Below are positions 51,952 to 60,837 of a stretch of 64,000 nucleotides of DNA, piece by piece. Source of the stretch: Fundidesulfovibrio terrae (GTDB lineage: Bacteria > Desulfobacterota > Desulfovibrionia > Desulfovibrionales > Desulfovibrionaceae); assembly GCF_022808915.1 (NCBI RefSeq), contig NZ_JAKZFS010000001.1, positions 1,380,644-1,444,643 on the forward strand. Direction: 5' to 3'. Position numbers and translations under genes: made by a program. The notes below the pieces were generated by a model. The model was not told the origin of the DNA, searched no databases, and worked only from the letters and a program-made list of their open reading frames with translations. The stretch's first letter is position 1. Each line of letters starts with the position of its first letter.

Positions 51952-53396
51952 GAGCTCCGCTCCTTCCTGTGCCTGCCGATGAGCGCGTAGACATCGGACA
52001 GGGGCATGTCGTGCCGCCGGGCCATCTCCCGGCAATCCTCCAGCTCGGGCTTGGAGCGGACCACCTTGCCGTGCCGGATGGCGTTTTTCATCGTCACGGC
52101 CCCGAGCGGGGTGTCCAGGCGCTCGAAGGATATGTCCAGCACCGTCTTGTCCAGGGGGAAGCTTTTGATTCCCAAGGTAGTGGTGTGGCGGAACAGGAGA
52201 TCCTTGAAGCGCTCCTCGTCGGCGGCGGAGCACAGGAGCGAGACGCAGGTCGCGGGCCGGTTCTTCTTCATCTGGATGGGGGTGAAGTGCACGTCCATGG
52301 CCCCATTCTCCATCAGGAGGTCCATGGCCACGCCCAGCATCTCGGCGGTCATGTCGTCGATGTTGCATTGCAGGAGGCGGGCGTCCTGAACCGTGCCCAC
52401 GGGGCGGGAGGACGCGGCGCGGGCGAGGTGGACCCGCAGGACGTTGGGGATGGCCGCGTCGCGGTGGCCGATGCCGTAGGCGGTCTTTTCCGTCACCAGG
52501 GCGGGCGTCGCGGTGAATTTGTCCACCAGGGCCGCCAGGATGGCCGCGCCCGTAGGGGTGGCGGTTTCATGCTTCACCGCGCCCCGGGTGGTGGGGATGC
52601 CATGCAGGATCTCCACCGTGGCCGGGGCCGGGACCGGGATGAGGCCGTGGGCGCAGCGGACGAAGCCGCCCCCCAGCTCAACCGGCGACGCCCACACCGC
52701 GTCCACGCCGAGCCTGTGAAAACAGATGGCCGCGCCCACGATGTCCACGATGGAGTCCGTGGCGCCCACTTCATGGAAATGGACCTCATGGAGCGCCTTC
52801 CCGTGGACCTTGGCCTCGGCCTCGGCCACCTTCCGGAATATGGCCAAGCTGGTCAGCTTGACCTCATGGGCCAGGGCGCTCCCCATGATGACGGATTCGA
52901 TGTCCGCGAGGTTGCGGTGCGCCGCATGGCCGTGCTGGTGTGCGCCCTGGCCATCTACATGACCGTGGGCGTGGCCGCCGCAAGAGCCTGCGTGCCCGTG
53001 ATGGTGTCCGTGCGGTGCGCCTTCGTGGCCGTGCCCGTGTCCGTGTTCCTCCGGAGCGTCCGCATGGCCGTGATGGTGCCCGTGCGGGGAGTCCCCGTGG
53101 GCATGGGCGTGCCCGACCGGCGAGTCCGTGTGATGGTGCGCGTGCTCCTCCACGAGTTCCGACAGAGAATGGACGTGGCCGTGCGAAGCATCGTCGTGCT
53201 TCAGCACCACGTCCACCCGGGTGCCGTGGATGCCGTGGCGGGAATCGGCGGCAACGGCCAGCTCGAATTCATGGTCCAGGCCGAGTTTGGAAAGCTCGGC
53301 CCGCAGATATCCGGGCTCCACACCCAGGTCGATCATGGCGGCCAGGTTCATGTCGCCGCTGATTCCGGCGAAACAGTCATAGTAGAGTATTTTCAT
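51948..53396 (-). CDS. larC: Nickel insertase LarC with large His-rich insert
   Basis: A 482-residue cyclometallase that inserts nickel into the pincer cofactor. The N-terminal MKILYYDCFAGISGDMNLAA and later LHEVHFHEVGATDSIVDIVG, TPTGAAILAAL and CNIDDMTAEMLG are conserved. Residues about 67-160 hold some 30 histidines in HGHxHGH-like repeats, a probable nickel store. Both halves are in one frame, so no programmed frameshift (as between larC1 and larC2 in Lactobacillus) is needed. An open frame extends upstream, but the ATG at 53396 gives the normal start. Confidence 0.94.
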   Translation of the reverse strand: MKILYYDCFAGISGDMNLAAMIDLGVEPGYLRAELSKLGLDHEFELAVAADSRHGIHGTRVDVVLKHDDASHGHVHSLSELVEEHAHHHTDSPVGHAHAHGDSPHGHHHGHADAPEEHGHGHGHEGAPHGHHHGHAGSCGGHAHGHVDGQGAHQHGHAAHRNLADIESVIMGSALAHEVKLTSLAIFRKVAEAEAKVHGKALHEVHFHEVGATDSIVDIVGAAICFHRLGVDAVWASPVELGGGFVRCAHGLIPVPAPATVEILHGIPTTRGAVKHETATPTGAAILAALVDKFTATPALVTEKTAYGIGHRDAAIPNVLRVHLARAASSRPVGTVQDARLLQCNIDDMTAEMLGVAMDLLMENGAMDVHFTPIQMKKNRPATCVSLLCSAADEERFKDLLFRHTTTLGIKSFPLDKTVLDISFERLDTPLGAVTMKNAIRHGKVVRSKPELEDCREMARRHDMPLSDVYALIGRHRKERSS

Positions 53397-53526
53397 CGCT
53401 CGATGCGCTGATGCGCCTGTTGTAGCCTCTGCCGCCTGTGTCGGGCGGCTGGCGGGAGGGGATTCCTGTTCTCGCTTCAGGGACGGCGTGCCCGTGGGCA
53501 CGCCGTCCACCCCTGACAAACAGCTG

Positions 53527-54729
53527 CTAGAGTCCGGACTTGAAGTGCTGCCGGGTCGCCTCCACTTGTTCCTGGAAGTTCGGTCCTTCCATTTCTGCGG
53601 CGACTCTTTCGAGAATCTCAGGAATAGCGATATGTTGCGGGCACTTCTCCAGGCATTCGCCGCAGGCCACGCATTGTGAGGCGAAACCGGGTTCGTCATG
53701 ACTCGTCATGCCGCTCAGGAACGCGATGTACATGAACTTCGCCTCATCGGCGTTCCCGAACATGTGCATCTTGTTGAAGAAGTCGAAACACTTGGGGATT
53801 TTGACACCCATGGGGCAGGGCAGGCAGTAGGCGCATCCCGTGCAGCCCACTTGCATCAGTTCCTGGTATTTGCGCGCGACGCGGTCCACCAGGTCCAGTT
53901 CCTCCACGGTGAGGGAGCCGGCGTGGGCCTCGCCCGCGATGGCCAGGTTCTCTACGATGTGGGCCTCCTCGTTCATGCCGGAAAGGACCACCGTGACTTC
54001 CGGGTGGTTCCACACCCAGCGCAGGGCCCACTCCACGGGGGAGCGCTTTGTTTTGGCCTCGTTCCACAAGTCGGCCACGGCCGGGGGCGGGGTGAGGAGG
54101 CCCAGGTTGCCGCCGCGCAGGGGCTCCATGATGACCACCCCGATGTCCTTGGACGCGGCGTATTTCAGTCCCTCCGTACCTGCCTGGAATTGCTGGTCCA
54201 GGAAGTTGTATTGGATCTGGCAGAACACCCAGGGGTAGGCGTCGACGATGCGCCTGAAATCCTCGGCCAGCCCGTGGAAGGAGAAGCCCGCGTTGACGAT
54301 GCGACCGTCCTTTTTCGCCTGGTCGAGGAACTCGCGGATGCCGAGCGCTTCTAGTTTGTCCCAGGACGCCCCTTCAAGGGCGTGGACCAGGTAGTAGTCG
54401 ATGTGGTCGGTTCCCAGTTTTTCCAACTGGGCGTTCAGATAGCGGTCCATGTCCTCGCGGCTGTTGATGAGCCAGGAAGGCAGCTTGGTGGCGATCTTGA
54501 CCCGCTCGCGGTATCCGTCCTTCAGGGCCTTGCCGAGCAGGGGCTCGCTTTCTCCGCCGTGATAGGGCCAGGCCGTGTCCACGTAGTTGATCCCGTCGTC
54601 GATGGCGCCGCGGATCTGGGCGATGGCCCTCTCCTCGTCGATCTTTCCCTCCGCCATGGGTAAGCGCATGCACCCGAATCCCAGGATGGAGAGCTCGTCT
54701 CCGTTTTTCGGCATTTTCCTGTAGAGCAT
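53527..54729 (-). CDS. Aldo/keto reductase with C-terminal ferredoxin domain
   Basis: A 400-residue protein. The aldo/keto reductase barrel covers about residues 1-280 (LGFGCMRLPM, NYVDTAWPYHGGESEPLLG with catalytic Tyr, KIATKLPSW, IDYYLVHAL). A C-terminal iron-sulfur region has two Cys clusters (CTGCAYCLPCPMG; CVACGECLEKCPQ). The family uses NAD(P)H or ferredoxin in anaerobes; substrate unknown. GGAGA precedes the ATG at 54729. It lies 130 bases upstream of larC and may share its transcript. Confidence 0.92.
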   Translation of the reverse strand: MLYRKMPKNGDELSILGFGCMRLPMAEGKIDEERAIAQIRGAIDDGINYVDTAWPYHGGESEPLLGKALKDGYRERVKIATKLPSWLINSREDMDRYLNAQLEKLGTDHIDYYLVHALEGASWDKLEALGIREFLDQAKKDGRIVNAGFSFHGLAEDFRRIVDAYPWVFCQIQYNFLDQQFQAGTEGLKYAASKDIGVVIMEPLRGGNLGLLTPPPAVADLWNEAKTKRSPVEWALRWVWNHPEVTVVLSGMNEEAHIVENLAIAGEAHAGSLTVEELDLVDRVARKYQELMQVGCTGCAYCLPCPMGVKIPKCFDFFNKMHMFGNADEAKFMYIAFLSGMTSHDEPGFASQCVACGECLEKCPQHIAIPEILERVAAEMEGPNFQEQVEATRQHFKSGL

Positions 54730-54916
54730 CGAAAGTCTCCTTGTCTTTGCGGATCTGCTTTTCCGTTTGACCCTCTCGCTGCCATATCGCAGCGGTAAGC
54801 ACAGATACTCCAAGGGGGCGTGGTGATGAACACCCATTCCTGCTCAATAATTGCCCGATTCTGCCATGCGCGGCACGAATAAATGCGCTGTCGCCCTGGG
54901 CCGCTTTCGACCGGCC

Positions 54917-55183
54917 TCACCACTTATTTGCGATCACACCCTTCAGGGCTTGGTTTTCCTGGCTCAGGCCGGCAAACATCTGCTTCAACCTGTTGTGCTC
55001 GGCTTCAATTTCCTTCAAGCGGCGTGCGTCAGACGCATCCATGCCGCCGCATATGGTCTTCCACTTGTTGAACGTGGTCGAACTGATCCCGTTCTCTCGG
55101 CATATGTCCGAGGCTGGCCGACCAGCCTCGGCTTGCTTAAGCATCCCGACGAGCTGGGTCTCTGAAAAACGAGATTTCCGCAT
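54917..55183 (-). mobile_element. IS3-family OrfA remnant
   Basis: An 88-residue OrfA-type transposase subunit: HTH (MRKSRFSETQLVGMLKQAEA, ICRENGISSTTFNKWK) and a leucine-zipper tail (EIEAEHNRLKQMFAGLSQEN). Complete IS3 elements carry a long OrfB with a DDE domain directly downstream; here the sequence runs straight into the leader of the aldo/keto reductase gene. The element is therefore truncated and not self-mobile. Confidence 0.85.
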
Positions 55184-55229
55184 CGCTCCCCCGGGGGGCT
55201 TTGCCAGAAATTTCAACCTTTGGCTGGGC

Positions 55230-55251
55230 CTATTTTAGGGGAGGGTTACAG
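55230..55251 (-). repeat. Likely left terminal inverted repeat of the IS3 remnant
   Basis: Read on the minus strand, the segment starts TGTAACCCTCCCCTAAAA, which has the TG start and GC/A-rich form of IS3-family ends. It lies about 47 bases upstream of orfA, as expected. I could not find the matching right end. Just beyond it (55254-55276) is a separate bulged hairpin GCCTTTGGCTG/CAGCCAAGGC. Confidence 0.5.
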
Positions 55252-55500
55252 AGCCTTTGGCTGAGCAGCCAAGGCTTGTTGAGGCAGGGAGACTCAGAGC
55301 CTTGTGGGGGGAGGCGTTGCTGAAAAGAGCATTGCCAGTGAGGCCGGGGCGTCTCTCTAAGAGGGTGATGCGAGAGGCGCAATCAGGGTGAAATCTCCAG
55401 CCGATCCGGCCACTACGGAGCCCCATCACGAGTGTCAACCATTCACGTGGCTTAACCTCATTGAATTTTCATAGTGGGGAGAGAGTGGGGAGAAAATGCA
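55252..55500. other. Non-coding region between IS remnant and tRNA-Thr
   Basis: About 250 bases with no gene. It holds the hairpin at 55254-55276 next to the IS end. Composition is like the flanks. Confidence 0.4.
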
Positions 55501-55510
55501 TCCAAAGGAA

Positions 55511-55543
55511 AAGGGTTCCGAGGCATGAATCCTGGGAACCCTT
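55511..55543 (-). terminator. Terminator of tRNA-Thr
   Basis: Minus-strand stem AAGGGTTCC/GGAACCCTT with a 15-base loop, followed by TTTTCC. It starts nine bases beyond the tRNA CCA end. Confidence 0.75.
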
Positions 55544-55551
55544 GTATTTTC

Positions 55552-55627
55552 TGGAGCCAGCGGCGAGACTCGAACTCGCGACCTGCTGATTACGAATCAG
55601 CTGCTCTACCAACTGAGCTACGCTGGC
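55552..55627 (-). tRNA. tRNA-Thr (anticodon CGT)
   Basis: A 76-base tRNA with encoded CCA. The acceptor arms GCCAGCG and CGCTGGC pair fully. The D arm is GCTCAGTTGGTAGAGC, the anticodon stem GCTGA/TCAGC with loop TTCGTAA gives CGT, and the T arm is GCGAGTTCGAGTCTCGC. No integrase or repeated 3' end is visible beside it. Confidence 0.97.
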
Positions 55628-55709
55628 TTTCTCTGCGGAAACGCTTGATACACACGGGTTGTTGGGTGGTCAAGGGGTTTCCTGGAACTGGGGGCTAGGG
55701 AGGGCTGCA

Positions 55710-55964
55710 TCAATCCAGATTCTCCCTGACCCTTTGCTCCAATTGCGAGAAGTAGTGCTCGCTCGTGTTTTCCCCTGTTCCACCGAGCATCTCGTCGTTG
55801 AGGCGGGCGCTCAGAAACAGGTATGCGGCCCAGATCTCACGCGACATGGAGAGGAACACCTCCGGCGAGCGGACTCCGGGCTGGTCGAGATGGCCGAGCA
55901 TTTCAAGCAGTTGGGCCACCGGCGCCAGCTTGCCGACGTAAGAAATATCGCGTTGCGTGATCAT
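55710..55964 (-). CDS. Small protein of unknown function
   Basis: An 84-residue, mostly helical, soluble protein starting at ATG 55964 with AGGAGC seven bases away. Segments include VGKLAPVAQLLEMLGHLDQP and SREIWAAYLFLSARLNDEML. No family recognised. It stands alone between tRNA-Thr and the chemoreceptor gene. Confidence 0.6.
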   Translation of the reverse strand: MITQRDISYVGKLAPVAQLLEMLGHLDQPGVRSPEVFLSMSREIWAAYLFLSARLNDEMLGGTGENTSEHYFSQLEQRVRENLD

Positions 55965-56168
55965 CGAGTGCTCCTGCTTCCTGAGTACGCAAGAACATAT
56001 ATGTGATGGTTTTGTTTGTATCAAGCGTAATGGCTAGGCACTCGCAAAAATACAGGCTGGCCGTTGCGACGACCGGAAATGCAATGTCCCCGTTTTTGGC
56101 GGGGACATTGCTGGTATCATTTTTACCGGTATTGTTGTGGTTCGCGCAATGTTCTTTCGTCAGGACGG

Positions 56169-58226
56169 TCATGCCCCGAGGGCGGCCTGCCTCCCTTCGT
56201 CCGCTTGCATGCCAGAGATGAGTTCCTGCAGCCGGGCGGCCTGGCGGGCCAGATCGCCCACCGCGTCGGAGGAATGGGTCATGGCCTGGGCCGTTTCGTT
56301 GGAAATGCGGTTGATCTCGGCCACGGCCCGGTTGATCTCCTCGCTGGCGGCCGACTGCTGCTCGGAGGCGGTGGCGATGGCGTGAACCTCCATGGTGGCC
56401 GAGTCCGACAGGCTCACGATGGTCTCCAGGGCCTGCCCCGATTCGCCGGCCAGGGAGGTGACTTTTTCCACCGCCTTGGCCGTCTGGTCTACGCTGGTCA
56501 TGTTGTCCTTGGCCTCGCGCTGGATTCCGGTGATGGCTTCCTCGACCTCGTGGGTGGCGGCCATGGTCTTTTCCGCCAGCTTTCGCACCTCGTCGGCCAC
56601 CACGGCGAAGCCGCGCCCGGCCTCTCCGGCGCGGGCGGCCTCGATGGCGGCGTTGAGGGCCAGCAGGTTGGTCTGGTCCGCGATGTCGGAGATCACGTTC
56701 ATGATCCGTCCGATGTTCTGGGCGCGGCCCTCCAGGGACGACATGCGCTCCCTGAGCGTGAGCGCCTGGGCCCGCACATCCTCCATGGAGTTCATGACGT
56801 TGTCCACGACGCCCTTGCCGTCCTGGGCCTTGACGCGGGCCTGGTCCGAGCGGTTGGCGGCGGCATGGGCGTTCTGGGCCACTTCCAGCACGGTGGAGTT
56901 CATCTCCTCCATGGCCGTGGCCGTTTCGGCGGCCCGGTCCTTCTGGATGGTTGCGCCCCGGGCGGCCTGTTCGATCTGGGCGGAGAGCTCCTCGCTGGCC
57001 GAGGACACCGCCTCTGCCACCTGCTCGGCCTGGGCGGCCACGGACATGATCTTCTCGTTCTGCTCGCCGATGAGGGCTTCCTGCTGCTTGATCTCGGTCA
57101 GGTCGATCCAGACCGACAGGGTCCCCAGTATCTGTCCGTTCTCCGAGTACATGGGCGAGGAGGAGATTCGCGCGTGGCGCTTGTTCCCCTTGTGGGTGGC
57201 AAATTCGCGTTCCGCAGTGATGGAGCGGTTTTCCCGCAGGGCGATGCTGGAGATGGTGTCCTTGCCCGGTTCACCCCAGATATAACCGCCGGAGGTCTGC
57301 CCGTAATAGTCCTCGGGCTTGCCTGAGCGCTCGAGGAGGTCGAGCATGAGCTGGTTGGTGTAGAGAGTGGTGTCCTGGGCGGAGAAGACCGAACAGGGGA
57401 CCGTGAAGCCCCGCAGCACGCCATCGGAGAAGGCCAACTGCTCCTTGAGCTTGCAGAGCATGTCCATGAGGGCCTTCTGCAGCAGGCCGATCTCGTCGGT
57501 GGAGTCGGACTCGATGCAGCTGTCGAGCTTGCCGGAGGCGACTTCCTCGGCCAGGCGCTGCGTGGCCCGCAGGCGGGTGGTGATGAGCCTGGGCAGGGCC
57601 AGGGTCACGCCAAGGCCCAGGAGAAGGACTGCGACGCCGATGATGATGGTCCTCATCTTGGCGGACTGGACGCTCGCGTCCACGATGTCGCCGCCTTTGA
57701 GGCCGCGTTCCTTGGCGGTGGCGCTTATCTTATCCAGCGCGGCCAGCGCCTCGTTGAAGACCTTGGAGGAATCTCCCCGGACCAGCAGCGTGGCGTCGCG
57801 GCCGAGATTGTCGTTTGAAAGCTCCAGCACCTTGGCGTTGATGGGCAGGAACTCCTGCCACGCCGTCATGTAGGCTTTGAAGCTGGCGCGGAATTCCTCG
57901 GGCAGGGCGAGCTTGGACAGCTCGGCTTCCTGCTTGGCCAGGGTCGCCTTGGCCTTGCTCATGCGCTGTTCGGCCTGCTTGCGCTCGTCGGCCGTGGCCG
58001 CGAGAATATGCCTGAATTCGGCCCTGCGGAAATCGTTGGCGGCCTGCTCCATGAGCGCTGTCGCGCCCATTGCGGGCAGCCAGACCTCGGCGACTTCGCC
58101 GGACGCGTCGTGGATGCTCATCAGGCTGCCGTAGCCGCTGGCGCCAAGAACCGTTGTCAGGATCAAGGTCAGCGCGAATCCGCAGGCGAGTTTGAAGAAG
58201 ATGCTCAGATTGTTGAAAAAGGACAT
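56169..58226 (-). CDS. Methyl-accepting chemotaxis protein with PAS domain
   Basis: A 685-residue chemoreceptor. TM1 is near residues 12-33, then a periplasmic four-helix sensor region (about 35-190), TM2 near 193-212 and a HAMP domain (about 213-265). A cytosolic PAS domain (about 275-385) precedes the signalling domain. The hairpin tip is in [20 protein letters not shown], followed by [18 protein letters not shown]. The extra PAS after HAMP suggests internal redox or ligand sensing as well as external sensing. It talks to CheA/CheW, which are not in this window. Confidence 0.94.
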   Translation of the reverse strand: MSFFNNLSIFFKLACGFALTLILTTVLGASGYGSLMSIHDASGEVAEVWLPAMGATALMEQAANDFRRAEFRHILAATADERKQAEQRMSKAKATLAKQEAELSKLALPEEFRASFKAYMTAWQEFLPINAKVLELSNDNLGRDATLLVRGDSSKVFNEALAALDKISATAKERGLKGGDIVDASVQSAKMRTIIIGVAVLLLGLGVTLALPRLITTRLRATQRLAEEVASGKLDSCIESDSTDEIGLLQKALMDMLCKLKEQLAFSDGVLRGFTVPCSVFSAQDTTLYTNQLMLDLLERSGKPEDYYGQTSGGYIWGEPGKDTISSIALRENRSITAEREFATHKGNKRHARISSSPMYSENGQILGTLSVWIDLTEIKQQEALIGEQNEKIMSVAAQAEQVAEAVSSASEELSAQIEQAARGATIQKDRAAETATAMEEMNSTVLEVAQNAHAAANRSDQARVKAQDGKGVVDNVMNSMEDVRAQALTLRERMSSLEGRAQNIGRIMNVISDIADQTNLLALNAAIEAARAGEAGRGFAVVADEVRKLAEKTMAATHEVEEAITGIQREAKDNMTSVDQTAKAVEKVTSLAGESGQALETIVSLSDSATMEVHAIATASEQQSAASEEINRAVAEINRISNETAQAMTHSSDAVGDLARQAARLQELISGMQADEGRQAALGA

Positions 58227-58487
58227 GTGTTCCTCCCGATTGAAACATCAATAGAGAAGATTTGTCGAAAATGTGACAAACCCCAACCCCGTCGTCTCAC
58301 TACCTGCCGAATGGGCGATCGACAAGAGGCAATTCCGACCAGGGGAGGGATATTTCCGGGGGCCGCGTCCAGTGTGAAACCGTTTCGTTCGCCGGACCGG
58401 CAAGAGAATGCAGTAGATGCGGTAACTTGGGACATGCAGGTAAACTCTACCTCGTAAGAGGTATTTTTCGACCCGGAATCGTCATGT

Positions 58488-58724
58488 TCAGCCGCGGTTC
58501 CTGACGTCCTCCCTCCAGCCATTGAGCGGGGCGCAACACCCCTCTCCCATGGCCAGCGCCTGGCGGAAGCGGGCATGGACCGACAGGCGACAGCGATAGA
58601 TGGAAAGCTCGGCGTCCCAGTACACCTCGGGACAGCGTTCCCGGTAGCCGTGCAGTATGTGTGATTCGCGGCACTGATCCGTGAGGCAGCACCATCCGCA
58701 GCCGACGCAGGGCTTGGAGGTCAA
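58488..58724 (-). CDS. Small cysteine-rich protein (YkgJ-like)
   Basis: A 78-residue protein with eight cysteines in spaced groups (PCVGCGWCCL, DQCRES, ERCPEVYWD, YRCRL, GEGCCAPLN), resembling the zinc/iron-chelating YkgJ-type family. The start appears to be a TTG at 58724 without a strong ribosome binding site. Function unknown; metal binding is likely from the cysteine pattern. Confidence 0.65.
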   Translation of the reverse strand: MTSKPCVGCGWCCLTDQCRESHILHGYRERCPEVYWDAELSIYRCRLSVHARFRQALAMGEGCCAPLNGWREDVRNRG

Positions 58725-59023
58725 ATGAGAAGCAGGCGGACTGCTGGGCCAGCGAGCAAGGCCGGAGGAAGAAACCTTCCGGACCGTCCGTTGCTGAGAC
58801 GGGGCGTGGGAATGGCGGAGATCATTTTTCCTTTCTAGCAGATGCCCCCAGTGCGGGCAATCGCGCCGGCATACGTTTTTGCTATATCGCTTGGAGGTTT
58901 ACCCGGGGGGATGGGGTATTCAATAGTAGGGATATCCCCCCTGGACGGAGAGGACAATGTCGGAAAGATGATGTTGTAGCGGTATTGTTGTTTGTGGAAA
59001 CCCCTACGCTGAAGGAGCAGCGC

Positions 59024-59437
59024 GTGAACATCCTGATAGTGGAAAACGACATCGTCACCGGGTGCCAGCTCGCGGAGATACTCCGGAGCAGGGGGCACGA
59101 GGCGGTCATGGTGGAGGAACTCTACTGTCTTGAGGAGATCAAGGCGCGCGGCTCGGTGGATATGGTTATCACTGACATTTTTCTCAATGATGTCTCTGGG
59201 TTGCAGATAGTCCTGGATGTCAAGGAGTTCGATCCCGGCATCAAGGTCGTGGCCATGTCCGGCGGCGGACCGGCTCTCGTCTTCGACTATCTTGACTATG
59301 CTCGGGAGTTCGGCGCGGATGCGGTCGTCCGCAAACCCCTGGACGAAGCTGGCATCGCCAAACTTCTGGAGCAATTCCCCTGCGTGGACGCGCGCGACGT
59401 GAGCCTGGTGCCGCGCACACCCGTCGGCCATTCCTGA
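59024..59437 (+). CDS. Single-domain response regulator
   Basis: A 137-residue CheY-like receiver. The acidic pocket is in ILIVENDIV, the phosphoacceptor Asp in MVITDIFLNDVSG, the switch Ser in VVAMSGGG and the conserved Lys in AVVRKPLD. The GTG at 59024 follows GAAGGAG; a TTG at 58985 is less likely. There is no output domain and no kinase gene beside it. It is convergent with the sigma-54 activator gene. Confidence 0.9.
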   Translation: MNILIVENDIVTGCQLAEILRSRGHEAVMVEELYCLEEIKARGSVDMVITDIFLNDVSGLQIVLDVKEFDPGIKVVAMSGGGPALVFDYLDYAREFGADAVVRKPLDEAGIAKLLEQFPCVDARDVSLVPRTPVGHS

Positions 59438-59486
59438 TATCCCCTGGCCGGTTTCCCGGTCCCGCACGTGCGGCGGACAGCCCGGT

Positions 59487-59504
59487 GCGGCAAGAATTTG
59501 CCGC
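59487..59504. promoter_or_regulatory. Palindrome A of the GCGGCAA-N4-TTGCCGC family
   Basis: Perfect 7-bp arms with a four-base spacer, in the short gap between two convergent gene ends. It has the same core as the sites at 60520, 60644 and 60663, so it may be a binding site of the same activator, perhaps marking the module's far end. Confidence 0.45.
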
Positions 59505-59508
59505 CGTC

Positions 59509-60543
59509 TTACATCCCCCTGAACTGGCTCGTCATATCGAGCGAATATTCCCTGACCTTGTGGCGCAACGTGCGCGGCGAAATGTCCAGCAGCTCGGCCG
59601 TCCTGGCCTTGTTCCCCTTGGCCTGGCGGAACGCCTTGAAGATGGCCTTGATTTCGGCGTCGCGCACGGCGGCGTCCATGGTGAGATTGTCCGGGGCCGG
59701 TTCGTCCAGGTGGGGCGCTGCTCCGGGCTGGAGTTCCGCCGGGAGCCCGTCCGGCTCGATCACCCCCTCCGGGTGCACCAGCACCAGGCGTTCGATGAGG
59801 TTGCGCAATTCGCGGGCGTTTCCGGGCCAGGCATACGAGGCCAGGATGGAGAGCGAACGCGGGGCGAGGCGCATGCCGTGCTTGTGGTAGCGCAGCGCGA
59901 AGTGGTCCAGGAAGTGCCCGGCCAGGATGGGGATGTCCTCGCGGCGTTGCCTGAGCGGCGGCAGAAACACCGGGACCACGTTGAGGCGGTAGTAGAGGTC
60001 GGCCCGGAAGTGTCCGGCCTTGACCATCTCCTGCAGGTTTCTGTTGGTGGCGGCCACGATGCGGGCCTCGAAGGGCAGGCTGCGCTCGCCGCCCAGGCGG
60101 CGGAAGGTCCGCTGCTCCAGCACGCGCAGAAAGTCCGCCTGGTTGTTGGGGGGGATCTCGCCCACTTCGTCCAGAAAGAGGGTTCCTTCCCCGGCCAGCT
60201 CGAAGCTGCCCTTCTGCAGCCGGGAGGCTCCCGTGAAGGCCCCGGCCTCATGCCCGAAGAACTTGTCCGCGAACAGCTCCCCCTTGAGGATGCCGCAGTT
60301 GATGGGAATGAAGGGCTTTTCCCTGCGGTTGGACATGGTGTGGATGAGCCGGGCGAAGAGTTCCTTGCCGGTGCCGGATTCGCCCTGGAGCAGCACCGGC
60401 GCGTCGGAGCAGGCCACCTGTGAGGCCAGCAGGTGGGCGTCGCGCATGGCCTTGGAGCCGATGAGCACGGCGGTGACGCCGCCCCCTTCCTCGGGCAGGT
60501 CGTCCAGGTCCAGCCGAAGCGGCAAGTTTTTGCCGATTTTCAC
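59509..60543 (-). CDS. Sigma-54-dependent activator (AAA+ and Fis-type HTH)
   Basis: A 344-residue enhancer-binding protein. It has Walker A GESGTGKE (residues 54-61), the sigma-54 contact loop GAFTGA (101-106), Walker B TLFLDEVGEIP and the arginine-finger region. The C-terminal Fis-type HTH reads GNKARTAELLDISPRTLRHKV. There is no N-terminal receiver, so control is by another partner or by its short N-terminus. I start it at a GTG at 60543 behind AGGAG. It is divergent from the TauE operon, which has a -24/-12 promoter and repeated palindromes, so it very probably activates that operon. Confidence 0.9.
   Translation of the reverse strand: MKIGKNLPLRLDLDDLPEEGGGVTAVLIGSKAMRDAHLLASQVACSDAPVLLQGESGTGKELFARLIHTMSNRREKPFIPINCGILKGELFADKFFGHEAGAFTGASRLQKGSFELAGEGTLFLDEVGEIPPNNQADFLRVLEQRTFRRLGGERSLPFEARIVAATNRNLQEMVKAGHFRADLYYRLNVVPVFLPPLRQRREDIPILAGHFLDHFALRYHKHGMRLAPRSLSILASYAWPGNARELRNLIERLVLVHPEGVIEPDGLPAELQPGAAPHLDEPAPDNLTMDAAVRDAEIKAIFKAFRQAKGNKARTAELLDISPRTLRHKVREYSLDMTSQFRGM
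60520..60535. promoter_or_regulatory. Palindrome B of the activator-site family
   Basis: CGGCAA and TTGCCG with four bases between. It overlaps the first codons of the activator gene, which would suit autoregulation, or indicates that the true start lies slightly downstream. Confidence 0.5.
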
Positions 60544-60643
60544 TCTGCGCACTCCTGTTTCGAGGCGACGCCTCGGGGTGGGGCCGAATCCGCGCTGTTG
60601 GTGCTTTCGGATACGTTTTCGCCCGGAAAAAGGGAAGTGCTTG

Positions 60644-60659
60644 CGGCAAGTTTTTGCCG
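60644..60659. promoter_or_regulatory. Palindrome C of the activator-site family
   Basis: CGGCAA and TTGCCG around GTTT, identical in core and spacer to palindrome B. Its centre is 20 bases (two helical turns) from palindrome D, an arrangement expected for cooperative activator binding. Confidence 0.6.
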
Positions 60660-60662
60660 ATA

Positions 60663-60680
60663 GCGGCATGGATTTGCCGC
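60663..60680. promoter_or_regulatory. Palindrome D of the activator-site family
   Basis: GCGGCAT and TTGCCGC with four bases between, one mismatch from perfect. It lies about 60 bases upstream of the -24 element, at normal enhancer distance. A further half site GCGGCA follows at 60689. Confidence 0.6.
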
Positions 60681-60730
60681 TTTTTGATGCGGCAGATGTC
60701 CGCAAACCCTTGTTTCACCGTGATTTTCAG

Positions 60731-60747
60731 TTGGTACGCTTCTTGGA
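60731..60747 (+). promoter_or_regulatory. Sigma-54 (-24/-12) promoter of the TauE operon
   Basis: TTGGTACG, four bases, TTGGA: the GG at 60733-60734 and the GG (consensus GC) at 60745-60746 are ten bases apart as required. It differs from the consensus at two positions. It lies about 90 bases before the TauE start and downstream of palindromes C and D. Confidence 0.65.
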
Positions 60748-60837
60748 ATGTTCAAGAAAGAACAAGCGTGGGGCGTGCCGCCGACGATTTCGCCGACGGT
60801 CTTGCTGGAATCATCTGAATAGGGAGAGCGTGCGAAC

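Noticed and set aside
52917-53144. Short repeated DNA in larC as a CRISPR or satellite repeat
   Set aside because: The repeats are His codons in frame within a conserved gene; no spacers of uniform length.
55552-55627. tRNA-Thr as an integration site for a genomic island
   Set aside because: No integrase and no repeated tRNA 3' end found in the window; only an IS3 remnant is near.
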